A stretch of 64,000 bases of DNA from Nageia nagi (Eukaryota; Pinophyta). Under the pieces are notes generated by a model. The model saw nothing but the letters and a program-made list of their open reading frames with translations. It searched no databases and had not been told where the DNA came from. Both the position numbers and the translations under genes were made by a program. Positions 50,250-62,143 of this stretch are shown here, one piece after another. The stretch lies in the NCBI GenBank assembly GCA_050084985.1, contig JBITNC010000001.1, positions 152,768,001 through 152,832,000 of the forward strand, written 5' to 3'. The stretch's first letter is position 1, and each line of letters starts with the position of its first letter.

Positions 50250-52290
50250 TTTCTTATAGTAAGATATTTTCATATCCATATGCCAACAACCATCATAGAA
50301 CCTATTGGATAACTTGAAATCCATCATTATTAAATTTTAGAAAAATGATAAATAGTTTAAAGAAATATAGAGAGTAGATAATAAGCTAGCTTGAGAAAGA
50401 CATGTATGAATATTTTGGATAAATATATCAATCACCATCATGTTGAGGTTGAGTTAACTTATATTTTTTCTCAACATATAAAGCTAGTCAATAACCTATT
50501 TCCTCTTCATTCCCTTCAGGTGCAATAATGACATACACATGTCCTGTAAATAGAATTTATATCAATAAAGTGTGACATATAAAACTAACATAATATATAT
50601 TAAAATGTACATTTAAATATAAATAAATTGAATTAAATTACTTTCTTGTCCAAGATCTTAAATACAATCATAGTCTTCTAATACAAATAGTTCATCTTCA
50701 ATTGTTATTTCTTATTGATCATGGGCTTGTGTAGGTGTCAAACATATTTATTTCCATTGCTCAACCCATTCTATATTTATATATGCTTATGGTTCACCTA
50801 AAATACAAAACTCATGACAAAAACATGCAAGATCCCTTATTCATATAGTCCAAGTTCTTGATTTTGACCTCCTAAATGAATGCTACTTTGTTGATCCAGT
50901 AATTGTATCACAATCAATATGACTCAAAATATTAATTTTTTCAACTAAGCAAAAGTATCATTGAATTGTAGAATTATTACTTGATTTTATAAATAATGTT
51001 CTACTACACTATTCTATAATATCATGTGCATATTTAAATTTACTTAAATCTCCAAATTTCAGTTTCCCTCTAGCAAGAGCTCTTTTAACACATGCATCTA
51101 CTCCATCATGTTCTCCTTTACAATGTCCTAATTTGATAAAATTCCATATATGCTTGATATTTTTTCTTTATAAACCCTACTTAGATAGTTAAACATTCAT
51201 AAATTTTTAAACTATCTTGTATAATTATCTGATCATATGAAATCTTTTGCAATATGAATTCCTCTTTCATCTAAATTATTATAAAATACCTTAAAATAAT
51301 ATTGGAAAAACTCTTATGAGTGTAATCGATTATCACTCACATATAAATGGCACTCCCTTAAAAATTTTCTATTATCTTCAATACTACCATCTACATGTCT
51401 ATATACAATATGAGTGAAAATGGCAACTTGAACTAAATTATAATATTGAAACTAGATTTCTTCTTATGGTTTAAGAGTATAATTTTTGAAAAAGTCAAAC
51501 ATTGATAATATAGTTCCAATCGAAAATCTATTTCTACATTGATGAAACAACTATCAAGCCATTGAGCATTTTGAAATTGTTTCACATATTTTGGTAGATA
51601 ATTAGTCTTAAAATAATCCATGAATGTATGCACTTCAATGCTTTCAATGATCAAATCAACATGTTTTTTATTTTTTCCATCCTTCAAATCATACACAATA
51701 TTCTTGAATATTCTAACATCCACATCTTCTTGTCCAAATTCATGTGAACTAATTTCATACATACAATCTCCTAATGATGAAAAGATGCCACATCTATCAT
51801 ATCATCTTGTAATACATACATTTGAATACAATAATTTCTCATGAGGACATGGATAAAGAAAACTTGGTATAAACTCCTTGATAGTTTCAAGTGGTATATG
51901 AATACCGTATTCTTGCCTCAAATTGTTAGTATGTAAATTATAATGTATATTTTGAAAAGCATCATAATAATATCTAAATTGCATATGAGTTTTGCAACAA
52001 CATGTTATACTTTACTTGTTAATTCTTACATATTAAGGTTTGCATTTCTCAAATTATCTTTGACTTATTCTAATATTAAATGGTTGCAACACTCCCTCAT
52101 CTAGACATAGTTTATACAATTCATTTTGAGTCATATCTAGTAGGTGTTTTGGATGATATTCACAATATTTTGATCCAAATTTAAATTTTAAAACATCTCT
52201 AGTATATGGTGATACCCTTGTTCTATCATTCCAAAAATTTTCAATTAAATACTTGATCTCCTTAGTCAATTTCATGTTAAACCATGAGAT
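50250..52290 (-). pseudogene. Decayed transposase-like protein of an unnamed plant repeat family
   Basis: From about 52,275 to 51,433 the minus strand keeps one frame with a few stops. It has FWNDRTRVSPYTRDVLKF, CEYHPKHLLDMTQNELYKL, R-stop-FEKCKP, TCCCKTHMQFRYYYDAF, then RCGIFSSLGDC and a DLIIESIEVHTFMDYF...YVKQFQNAQW segment. After a frame change near 51,500 come FDFFKNYT, a conserved VQVAIFTHIVYRHVDG, SDN, and near 51,120-51,050 FIKLGHCKGEHDGVDACVK. The C-terminal part near 50,530-50,270 has YVIIAPEGNEEEIGY and YPIGSMMVVGIW. Asp, Asp and Glu in FDF, SD and KGEHDG could be a DDE-type triad, which is inference. Resemblance to uncharacterised repeat proteins in plants is from memory. I cannot give a superfamily. 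Confidence 0.55.
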
Positions 52291-54418
52291 TCTACCCCTA
52301 TAACTCCAACATTGGTTGATTGGATCACTTTCAATACTTTATCTTCTCTTTATGAACCTTTACATAGTTTTACAAATCACATCAAATAATTTACTAACCT
52401 TGATTTTATTTGAAGTTTTTTTCTTACTAAAGCAATTGTTATAGCTCATTGTACTGCATTCTTATCTTCAAATCTACTATTTTTTCTAATAGAACTAATA
52501 ATGTTAGTAACAATAGATACAACTTATTTAAGGATTTCATCTTCCTTTCTTGATTTCACATTAATACATTTTCATTACTTCTCTCATTTTTGACATTCTT
52601 GTTAGTTGCAACTTGAGTTGAAATTGAAATCCTAACTTAAAAAAAAAAAACAAATTCTCATGTATATTACTTGCAACTATTCTTATATGTCTCTAAGATA
52701 AAATCTTATCTTAAAGAAAACTATGTAAGATATTACATTTCATTTTTAGAAAATTATTATCACTATCTTTCAAAGGTGTATATAAAGATATACTCGATGG
52801 ATTTGTATCAAAACGTGGATTTGAAGATATACCAAATGGGAAGCTTCTACAATCATAGTCTCCTATTCCACATGTGTATCATCTATACTCATCTCTTGAA
52901 TATTCTCCTCCTTAATGTTATCTTGAATGTTCTCCTCCTAAATATTCTCTTGAATATCCTCCTCCTAATTAGTTTCCTTCGAAATTTATGCCTCCACATT
53001 CCTTAATTACTTCAAAAGTGTTCTTCTCTCTCTCTCTTTCATTTCAAATCCTCCTCTTTATATGTTTGTTCTTGTTTGGGTTTAATGTTCCTTGCATATT
53101 TCCTTTGTTAATATTTTTTTATGCCATGACCAACTTTCAAAATTATCCTTGCTTTGAAATTATTTTACTTGCAAAAAGTAAATAGAAAATCATAAAAATG
53201 AAGAGAATATTACAAAAAAGATCATACAAATCTATACATGATCAGCACACATGAATAAAAAATAAAAATAGTTTTATATGTATTTTTTAAATATATTAGG
53301 GTTGGGATCTCGGGCATCAACATCCCAGGTAGGTCAAAATCTTGGAGGTTGGGATCCTAGGGTTCATGATCCATACCCCCAAGATCTCATCCCTTGAATT
53401 AAAATTTCAAACCTACCCTTTTCCCTTGGATCTAGGCTTAGAATTAGATTTGGTGACCCAACACTTAGCTTTGGACCTGCAACTTCAAGTTCATAATAAT
53501 GGAAATGGAATTTACCAAATTTGGGCATGCCTTTGATGATTTTTTTGAATAATTATTTAATAAAAATTTTAAGGATTGCAAATGAGAGAGTGTAGATTTC
53601 AAATATGCTATTTTTTATAATTGGATTAGATTTTGTATTTTTAATATAATTTTCAATGAAAGAAGGTCCATAAACTTCAAAACTTAGGGTTTCATATTTG
53701 TTTAATAACTTTTTATTTTTTGTAATTATGAAAAAAATATATGTTCACATTCAACATACAATTCTCCACAACTTAAAAAAAATTATAAGTATATATCAAA
53801 GTATGCTTGAGGTACATGAGCAACTTTTTAAATGACAATCAAGGCCAATAAAAAAATAGTAAAAAAAATATTACAAAAAATATCCTCCATAATTGTTAGT
53901 GTCCTAGGTACTATTGTTATCTAAATGTATTTAAAAAAATATGATAATTTAGGTCTAATTATGCTTGAGTGACATGATGGAGATGTAGTACTCAAATCAT
54001 ATTTTTTAAATATTGTATTTTAAGTGAGCTTATAAAAAAATTATTTCTATGATCTCAGTATTGGAATAAATTATATATTCGAAAACTAGACTTTGAGTAC
54101 TACATTTTTACCCTAGTGACCTTTTTCAAGATTTGGATTTTAAGTGCTTCAAATTTTGAGATCAATTATGATCAAACTTGAAAATCAAGGAAAACACTTC
54201 CATTTTTGACCAAAGGTGGGACTCATCTTCTTGCACTTACCTCACATAAGAAACAAATTACTAAAAAATTAGAAACGTGTGTACCATAATATCAAAATAT
54301 ATGGAGAGTATCAAATGGTTCCATTTCATACAATAACATATCAATAGTTTTCATGGAAAATATCATGTCTATTCTCAAATATGCTACCAATGATTACATG
54401 AAGGATCCATTCTTTTTT
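52291..54418. other. AT-rich DNA, nothing supported
   Basis: Short frames on both strands at 52.7-53.5 kb show no family features. The stretch is mainly low-complexity AT-rich sequence. Confidence 0.5.
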
Positions 54419-56470
54419 ATTTTTTTGTCATTAAAAAGATTTTTTGTTATCAAGAGAAAATAAAATACAGTGGAGAGACTAATATTTGTATATTTTTAGA
54501 TCCATAAAGAAGGCTAAGGCCTCTTTGTCCAAGTGTTTAAGGCTACATCTCCACATCTTGTATTAATCTTAATTCTTGAATTGTGAGAAACCAACATTTA
54601 TAAGAGGATAAAGTAAGGAATCATGTTCAACCTACCATCTCTAGAAAACATAGCTCTATATGTTTGTAACCCCAATACGTTTTTGAATAACATAATTTAG
54701 TAATTTTTTACTTTTCAATAGGAAATCATGCTGCCATTGTTAAATGATTTTAATATCTTTCTAGGGAATTAAATTAATACTGGTTGTTGCTTCCTAAATA
54801 TGCTTTAATTGAAGATCCAATTTGGCCCAAATATTTTCATTAGGTGAAAGGGATCTTTTGAAAATTCTCTAGTTCCTCTTAATCTAGATGTTCCAAAGAA
54901 GCGTTGTTGGGAAGGCTTTCCAAATAGTAATGGGTGCCTTTGAGTTTATAGGGGAGAGTTATAATTACATGAGACCACCAACCATATGGAGTAAAGGCTT
55001 ATGTATTTATCATAGGGGAAAAATTTTTCTCCATAAGCTATTTGCAAAAGGATAGTGAACAAGAAGATGTGATCCTATTTTTGGAGCCTCATTGCATAAG
55101 ACACATTTTTGGATCTTAGGCCAATCTTGCTTGTGGATTTGTTCTCTAGAGAGCATTTTATCATGAAATACTATCTAAAGGAAGAATTTGGCTTTTGGCC
55201 AAGATTTATAGGATAATACAAGTTTCCAAACCACTAATGAAAAAAAAACATTGAGTTGTGGATGAGATTTCTTTCAAATGTGTCTTAATAGAGTAGGTAC
55301 CTAAGGGGTGGAGGGACCAAACTAGCTAATCTTCCCTATATGGATTGAGTTGGTATCGATGTAGGATGGATTCTAGTTTAGGTTTTTCATTGGCCAAATT
55401 AGAGGGAATAGGATCAAGTGGCTTCCAAGCTTTTATGTTTTTTCTAATGCATTTGATGAATACTAGTAGTCTTTCAATTCCTCATCCCATATCCTTCTTA
55501 GCAATCATTGGATATTCTAAAATTTATTTGAGGATTGAAGAGGAGAAGGATTCAACCAAGTATTTTGCTAAAAATTAATATTTTTCTCCTCAACTAATAT
55601 CCATTTTAGGAAAATCATAAAATGAAGTCTAGTTTTTCTAATGCCATTCCAAAGCATGGATCATCAAGGGTATCAACAACTATGAAGATATAGAAAATTT
55701 GATCATTTTATAGGTACTTTTATGGAATAAATTAAATCAATCATGAATCATGATCAGAGAAAATACACCAAATTAAATTTCCCAAGAGAGCTATATTTAT
55801 ATCCATTGGCTTTATTATACCTAATCCCTCTTTGTTTATTTCATACCAGATAATCTCCCATGCAACTAGATGGATTTTCCTTTCTTTTGAATTTTCTTAC
55901 CAAAGGTAATTACACATTATCTATTCCATTTTGTATAGAATATTGGATGGTAACAATAAGATAATTACACATTATTTGTTCCAAAGCATGGATCCATCAG
56001 GGGTATCAACAACTATGAAGATATAGAAAAGTTGATCATTTTCTAGGTACTTTGATAAGATAAATTAACTCCATCATGAATTATGATTATAGAAAATATG
56101 TCAAATTAAATTTTTCAAGAGATATGTATTTATATCCCTTAGCTTCCTTGTACCTAATCCTCTTTGTTTATTTGATACTAGATAATCTCTAATGTAACCA
56201 AATGGATTTTCCTTTTTTTTTTTAATTTTCTTACCAAAGGTAATTACACATTATTTGTTCCATTTTGTATATAATATTGGAGGGGAACCATAATAGCCCC
56301 ATCTAGAAAATGAAAATTGCACTTAAAACAAATTTTATATGAACTAACCTACTAGTTGAGGATATCCACTTATTTTTCCAATTTGCTAGCTTAGAAGTAA
56401 GCTTTGCAATGATTGTTTTCCAAAAATTTCCAATTTTTCCTCCTTCAAAAAGGGTGATACATGAAGTATC
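54419..56470 (-). mobile_element. Decayed LINE relic
   Basis: On the minus strand, 55,200 to 54,900 shows the zinc-binding domain that follows LINE reverse transcriptases: KAKFFL-stop-IVFHDKMLSREQIH, then CVLCNEAPKIGSHLLVHYPF, then SLWRKI and TIWKAF. Before it (55,520-55,270) comes RKNIKAWKPLD...LVWSLHPLGTYSIKTHL, also typical. Still earlier (about 56,250-56,000) QRGLGTRKLRDINTYLLKNL matches the GGLG.R.L...N.ALL.K motif at the end of the RT domain. The 3' end at about 54,420-54,450 (AAAAAATCTTTTTAATGA plus an A-rich run) resembles that of the LINE relic ending at 3203, so both may belong to one family. No catalytic RT core was found. Confidence 0.65.
55649..56312. repeat. Two-unit tandem repeat (332 bp) inside the LINE relic
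   Basis: Units 55,649-55,980 and 55,981-56,312 both begin CCAAAGCATGGATC and share GGGTATCAACAACTATGAAG and TCTTACCAAAGGTAATTACA. They cover the GGLG.R.L region of the LINE, so the duplication happened inside the element. Confidence 0.9.
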
Positions 56471-56878
56471 CCTTCATATACATGACTCATATGTTCATCA
56501 TTAAAGAAAAATCCATGGTACAAATAAGACAAATCAAGTATGAATCTTTAATAAAATATTTTCCTAAAAAGATATATTGGAAAAGGAAGATAACAAGGTC
56601 AATGCAACTAAGCTTAGTAATGAATAACCTCAAGAAAAGAGAAAGGTAAATAACTTTATAAAGCTTATTATTTATCATAGAAATATGTTTAAATATTACT
56701 TATACAAAGGTCTAATTGAAATGATTAAAGAAAAATAAATAAAAATGATGAGAATAAATCTAGGTGGTATAGGCTAAGAACATATTTTGGATCAAGTAAA
56801 AGGTCATTATACCAACACATTTTTGAATTTGAAGAAAAAATTCTTGATAATAGAATAGTTGATTATATATATGGGTAA

Positions 56879-59599
56879 ATGATCAAGCTTCCTATCAATC
56901 AATATATTCTTAAGATAGCTAACATGGCTAACATGCTTATTGATGAGGACAAGGATGAGGAAGCAGATCCTTCATCATCATCAAAAGAAAATTGCCATGT
57001 GGCCATAAGAAGTAAGAAATGTGGTATTGCTAATCCTACAATAATTCCTACAAGTAATGTATCTCCTAATCTTCCTAATGAAAATTCAAATATGATTATG
57101 TTAATTAATTGAAAATACTCAATCTAAGATCAACATGCATGAATTGATTATGATATCTAATATACATAGAGGATTTATTCAAGGCATTATATGGTAAACT
57201 TAGTGATGTAAACATACCAATAAGTGCATTTGTAGATAACTTTGAGTCTTTTAAATAAGTTAATGTTATACAATTTGATGATGAAGAGCTACCATCATAA
57301 GAGGTCATAGACTATAGCTTGGCATTGCACATCAAGATAAAGATGAATGAAAAGAATAAAAACAAGAATTGCTTGATATTGGTTTAGGTAAAAATATTTT
57401 ATCACTCAAATTACTTAATAATTTTGATGAAAAGTTACTTTGAAATATCTAAAAGTAATATATACAAATCAAGGGTTTTGATAATATTGAGAAATATTCT
57501 ATTATCTAAATTTATTTGTCAATCAAGTTAGAATCAAAGACTATGGAAACAAATACATTTATTTTGGATAAACGATTACCATATAAAATATTATTGGAGA
57601 GACCATGTATTAATGCCATGGGGGCATTTTATTCAACCTTGCATAAGTTCTTGAAGTTTTAAAATGAAGATAAATTTCACAAAATAAATCTAGAAGATGA
57701 TCTAAAGATCATGATTGGAAGTGTAAAAGCTAATTTCATTCCTTATAATAAAATTAATAAATAAAAAATAATAATAATAAGAAACCTAGGATTGTAAAAA
57801 TTAAAATGGATACATACAAATTCAAAGCTAAAGACATCATTAATTCAATCAATGAACATTAGAAGTATTAGATAAAGATTTCCAACATCAATGCTACTAT
57901 AGATGTATGGAAACTTAACAAAAATAAGTTTAACCTGTACTTTATAATAAAGATATTACATCATATAATTCTAAGAGTGAAAGGTCAAGGAAAAAGGATG
58001 AACTAGTCATTAAATGAAAATCTAAGAGGTGCAAAAAGAAGAACAAGAATAACCAATCCAAAATAAGTAATGATATGGTCATAAATATAATTTTTTATTT
58101 CAAATTAATTAAGAATTCATAAATATAAATGAGGTTCTTTTAGAAAATATGATCAAGAAAAAAAATCCATAGATAAAGTATTAGATCTATAATGAGATTT
58201 GAAGGATAAAAGTGTGGTGGGACATGGAAAAAGTGATGAGACAAGTTCTACTTCTAGCTCAAAAAGCTCATGGTCAGAAAGTAGAAGTTCAAATCTAGAG
58301 GATGAAATAGTAGCCATAGTGAAAATTGTAGAAACTTCTAATATGCCAAAATAAATCTCTATATTAAGGCATAAGAGCATTAATATTATTGACAATGTTA
58401 ATGCTAGGAAAATAGAATGTGATTCAACTGGTATTGCTAAATTCTCATTAAGTTCTTCTCCTTAGATATGTTTGAGATACATGATGTGATAATTTTGGAT
58501 ACTTTAGGAGCATAAAATGAGTTTTCAAAATATCATGCCAATAGAAAAGGAAGGAAATATTTTCAACCACATGCATATTGGATTTGAGGTTGAAACAATA
58601 AAAGGTGCCTTCTTGCTACACTAATCATATTCCAAAATTTAATGAGTAAGAGTAGAAGTAAGATTAGGTATTTAGGATAAAAAAAAATTAAAAAAAGAAT
58701 AATAAAATAAAATGCTTGTTCCAATCATATGATAGGGCTAGGGACATTGCTACTTCATCCTAAACTAAGTGATGAGATAACTTGCCTCAATGAATATTTT
58801 ATAGATTCGAATATAGAAGCTCAAGAAGATCCTAAGTTGACAAAGTTAGAAGCATGATTTAGTAGGAAAAAAAAGGCTTGCATATTATAATTTCATGATA
58901 AAGTTCAGTAAATTAATTTCTTATTCATATGATGATATTCCTTGTCTTGATCTTTATTTTATCACAATATTATACTCCATGAGGATGCCAAACTAGTTTA
59001 GAAAAATAAAAGGCACATGCACCTAAAGATGTAACTATTAGTAAAGAAAGAAATTGAAAATTATCTTAAGGTACAATTTATATAACCCATTGAATACTTA
59101 CATTGTTTATAAAATGTTATTCTATCCATGATGCCAATTAGAGAGGTTATATGTTACACAAAATTTAGTGACATCAATAAGGCATGCCCTAAGGATTATT
59201 TTACTCTTCTAAATATTGATGTTATAGTGGATTATACAACATGCTATAAAGTTTTATCATTTATATATGGATTTTCAATAATAATATAAGGATTAATCTA
59301 ACTAACATGCATAAGAGAACCTTCTTCACTCCTTGGGGCACATTTTGCTATAAATTCAAATGCATAGAAGATATTAATATTTGAAAGGTACATTGTTGAG
59401 ATTTTTACTTCCTAAAGAAGCTAAAAAAGAAATAGAAAAAGTCTATGGTAGCCAAAGTGGAGAACATTTTCATATTAGGGCTATCTATCATAAAATTATA
59501 ATATTAGGATATTATTGGTTATCCATGGTGCATGATTGTATTGTTAATGTAATAAAATTGTTAACACATAAAAATGAATTTATGTTTTTAAATCAATAA
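56879..59599 (+). pseudogene. pol: Gypsy D pol relic (protease, RT, integrase zinc region)
   Basis: The protease end is visible near 57,580-57,665 (YKILLERPCINAMGAFYSTLHKFLKF). RT N-terminal motifs are near 59,035-59,285 (VKKEIENYLK, FSDINKACPKDYFTLLNID, VDYTTCYKVLSFIYG; the usual FMDG is changed). The next recognisable piece, at 59,381-59,599, is the integrase HHCC region (KVYGSQSGEHFHIRAIYHKI, GYYW, HDC). The rest of RT and RNase H is missing, implying a deletion of more than 1 kb near 59,290-59,380. The relic stops at about 59,600, where gypsy C LTR sequence probably begins. Confidence 0.7.
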
Positions 59600-60432
59600 A
59601 TTAATGAAATATGCTTGGCCTAAATATATGTCTTGAATGTATTAAAGTGATAATATCAATGTTTGTCTTGAATATGAATTTTATAATGATTATCTTGAAT
59701 ATTGCATGGATTATCTTGAATATTACATGGATTATCTTGTATATTGCATGAATTATCTTGTTATTGGTGTGTTTATCTTGAATATTGTGAATTATCCTTA
59801 TTTATGTAGATGCATGCCGACCCATGGGTTGTATTATCTATTATCTATATAAATAAGGGATCTAATAGTAAGTCCACATAACAAGGATACACATGAACCC
59901 GCGTATGGTCTTGTAAGTGGCTACCTCTTAAGGTATCTCTTGGTACCACCTACAAGGCTATGGTTTGTGTGCTTCCTTTCGCGAGCTATCCTGACATCCA
60001 CGATCTATTATGATATCACACTACTATCTGAGACATCCATATTGAAGTTCTGGACTTGATCAAGAAGTTAAGAATCATCAAATGAAGGCCGCTGGTGCTC
60101 CTTTGCGAATGAAAGAACACCGCCGGTGTTCTTATATCACTGAAACGAACCACCTGCGGTCCTCTTTTTGCATTTTCATAGGTCACAACATTGTTGGAAA
60201 GGTAGCCCATTATTAGTACATCGCCAATATCTTCATCTTTCATTATCAGGTACGTTCCATGAGGTAAGTACACAAATTATAGTCTTGGTTGGTACAATTA
60301 CATTTCTGAATTGGTTATTTTGTTTATTGTTATCTAGAATAAATTACTATCCGTAGCTTAAATACAAATAACATTGAGTTTGTAGATATTTTCCTATTTA
60401 CTTATTTGCACGCTTAATTTTATTTGTAAACA
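59600..60432 (+). repeat. Gypsy C 5' LTR (left edge uncertain)
   Basis: The right edge is clear: ATTTGTAAACA ends at 60,432 and is followed by a primer-binding-like TTTGGTGAACTCGACGTG. A promoter-like CTATATAAATAAGG is at about 59,847-59,860. The left edge could be near 59,600 or at TGTAGATGCATGCC (59,804); the second would leave a very short U3. The partner LTR lies outside the window. Confidence 0.65.
59625..59800 (+). repeat. 21-bp minisatellite (TTATCTTGAATATTGCATGGA type)
   Basis: About seven imperfect copies of TTATCTTGAATATTGCATG at 19-27 bp spacing, best conserved at 59,690-59,760, directly upstream of the gypsy C promoter-like TATA. Sub-repeats in LTR U3 regions are often promoter or enhancer elements. 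Confidence 0.85.
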
Positions 60433-60450
60433 TTTGGTGAACTCGACGTG
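60433..60450 (+). other. Gypsy C primer-binding site
   Basis: TTTGGTGAACTCGACGTG directly after the LTR end. The matching tRNA was not determined. Similar to the site at 42,201. Confidence 0.65.
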
Positions 60451-60523
60451 AAGTGCACATCATTGTACTAAAACCCTAAAGGTTTTAGTTAAGACTAATA
60501 TCTATTTTGTGAGTGTTTTAGTC

Positions 60524-61741
60524 ATGGATCAGCTCAAGTTATTCTTGCGTAGTCTTTCGAAAAGAGATTTGGATGAATTACTGGGGGAAATCAGACATGA
60601 TAATCTAGAAGGATCCAGAGGAATGCAAAATAGTGCTGAGGGTGACAATAGTAATTTTCAAGCTACTATGGAAGGTATGCAAAGACAGATAGACAGACTG
60701 GCAAGGGGATTAGCTCTGCCTAATGATTCTTTCGAATTTGGTAGTCCCTTATGTGATGAGATTTGTAGGCACATGCCACCATCCAACTACAAAGAGCCAA
60801 AATTCAATAAGTTCAATGGTGAAGGAGATCTGAGAAGACATATACAAGGATTCAAGGATGAGTGCAAACTCAAAATTGGTACAGACCAAAGATTGCAAGC
60901 TAAATTCTTTCCCCAGAGCTTGGAGGGAGAGGCTCAAGAATGGTTTTATGCCTTACTTGAAGGGTCCATCATATCATTTGAGGAATTCAGTAATTTGTTC
61001 CTGGAGCAATATAAGCATAACATCAAGAAGGAGATTATGTTATTAGATTTATGTGCTATCAAGCAAGACAGTGATTAGCAACTAGACAAATTTGTTGTAA
61101 GGTTTAAGAAGACATGGCAACAAGTGAAGACCTGATTAACGGAAAAAGAGGTAAATAACATTTTTAAAGAAGCTATTATATTGCCCTTACAATCATATGT
61201 TATTGATTATACACATCTTACATTTTTGGATATGACGTATAAATTGTTAGAGAAAGAAAAAGTCCTTGTGAAGTTAGGGCTTGTGAAGCATGGCAGTAGT
61301 GATAAGACAAAAGCAAAGGATAAGAGATCGCAATCACCAAAGAAGGAAAAAACTATCCATGTGGCTGAGAAGACAAGTGAGATGAAGGAGAAGAAATTTG
61401 TGAGATTTCCCATACCTCCAAGACATATCCTAAAAGACCTTGTGGCAAAAGGGTTATTACAACCCTTACCTAAGCATGAAGAAGATCCTATAGCAGAAAA
61501 ACCCGCTTGGTATAAGGAAGATAGGTATTGTGAATATCATCAAACTAAGGGCCATGCTACTAATGGGTGTGGAAACCTTAGGGATAGAATAGAAAAGCTC
61601 ATAGAAGATGGATTCTATGTGTGTCCAGTAAAGGTCAAAGATACAAAAGAAGAACAACATGTCAATATGATTTTTCTTGAAGATGCTTGCGAGGCTAGTA
61701 CCAATGGGAGCTCCAGGCCCTCTGGAGGTATTATTTGGTAG
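60524..61741 (+). pseudogene. gag: Gypsy C gag, nearly intact
   Basis: From ATG 60,524 one frame runs 405 codons to a TAG, broken by only two stops: TAG at 61,076-61,078 (probably Gln) and TGA at about 61,133 (probably Arg). Both fit a single C-to-T change. Features: an N-terminal coiled-coil-like part with MEGMQRQIDRLARGL, the capsid region FNGEGDLRRHIQGFKDEC, LQAKFFPQSLEGEAQEWFYAL and ISFEEFSNLFLEQY, a Lys-rich linker, PIPPRHILKDLVAKGLLQPL, and the knuckle-like YCEYHQTKGHATNGC followed by LRDRIEKLIEDGFY. It is the best preserved retroelement gene in the window, so the element is relatively young. No protease or RT follows within the window. Confidence 0.85.
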
Positions 61742-62143
61742 ATCAATATATATATATATAAGAGAGAGAGAGAGAGAGAAAGAAAGAAGCTAGTAGTTGG
61801 TTCAGGTCACTAACGGATGTCATGGTCAAGAGATTGGGGGGCTTCATGACGTCATAATAGGAGCACTGGCATTCTATTTCATGTTAATAGGACCATTGGT
61901 GGTCCTCTTTTAGTGGAAAAATAGGAGAAAGTAAAAGGTACCAACTACTCTTGCAATGTGAGAAGTCAGAATTTTAGGTTGTGTCATTGGTATTCATTTT
62001 CAAGGATCACGGAACATCAAATTCATTCATCACAAGTACATGCGCAAGAGCAAACTAGGTACCAAAAATTTGTGTTTCATATATATATCATGATAAAAAT
62101 GTATCTATTTACAATATAACTAGATGAGATCACATAGAATGAC
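61742..62143. other. Spacer between gag and antisense PMD gene, with simple repeats and hairpins
   Basis: Begins with (AT)n and (AG)n at 61,744-61,790. Contains a palindromic TGACGTCA near 61,848 and a hairpin GGACCATTGGTGGTCC (61,890-61,905) similar to hairpins in the gypsy C LTR (60,115-60,131). No coding frame. Confidence 0.6.

Noticed and set aside
56461-56678. Opposed 62-63-residue frames
   Set aside because: Lys/Ile-rich translations of AT-rich DNA at the border between the LINE and gypsy D relics, with no motif.
59625-59800. CRISPR-like array of 21-bp repeats
   Set aside because: The repeats are directly adjacent without spacers, diverged, and lie in a plant LTR.
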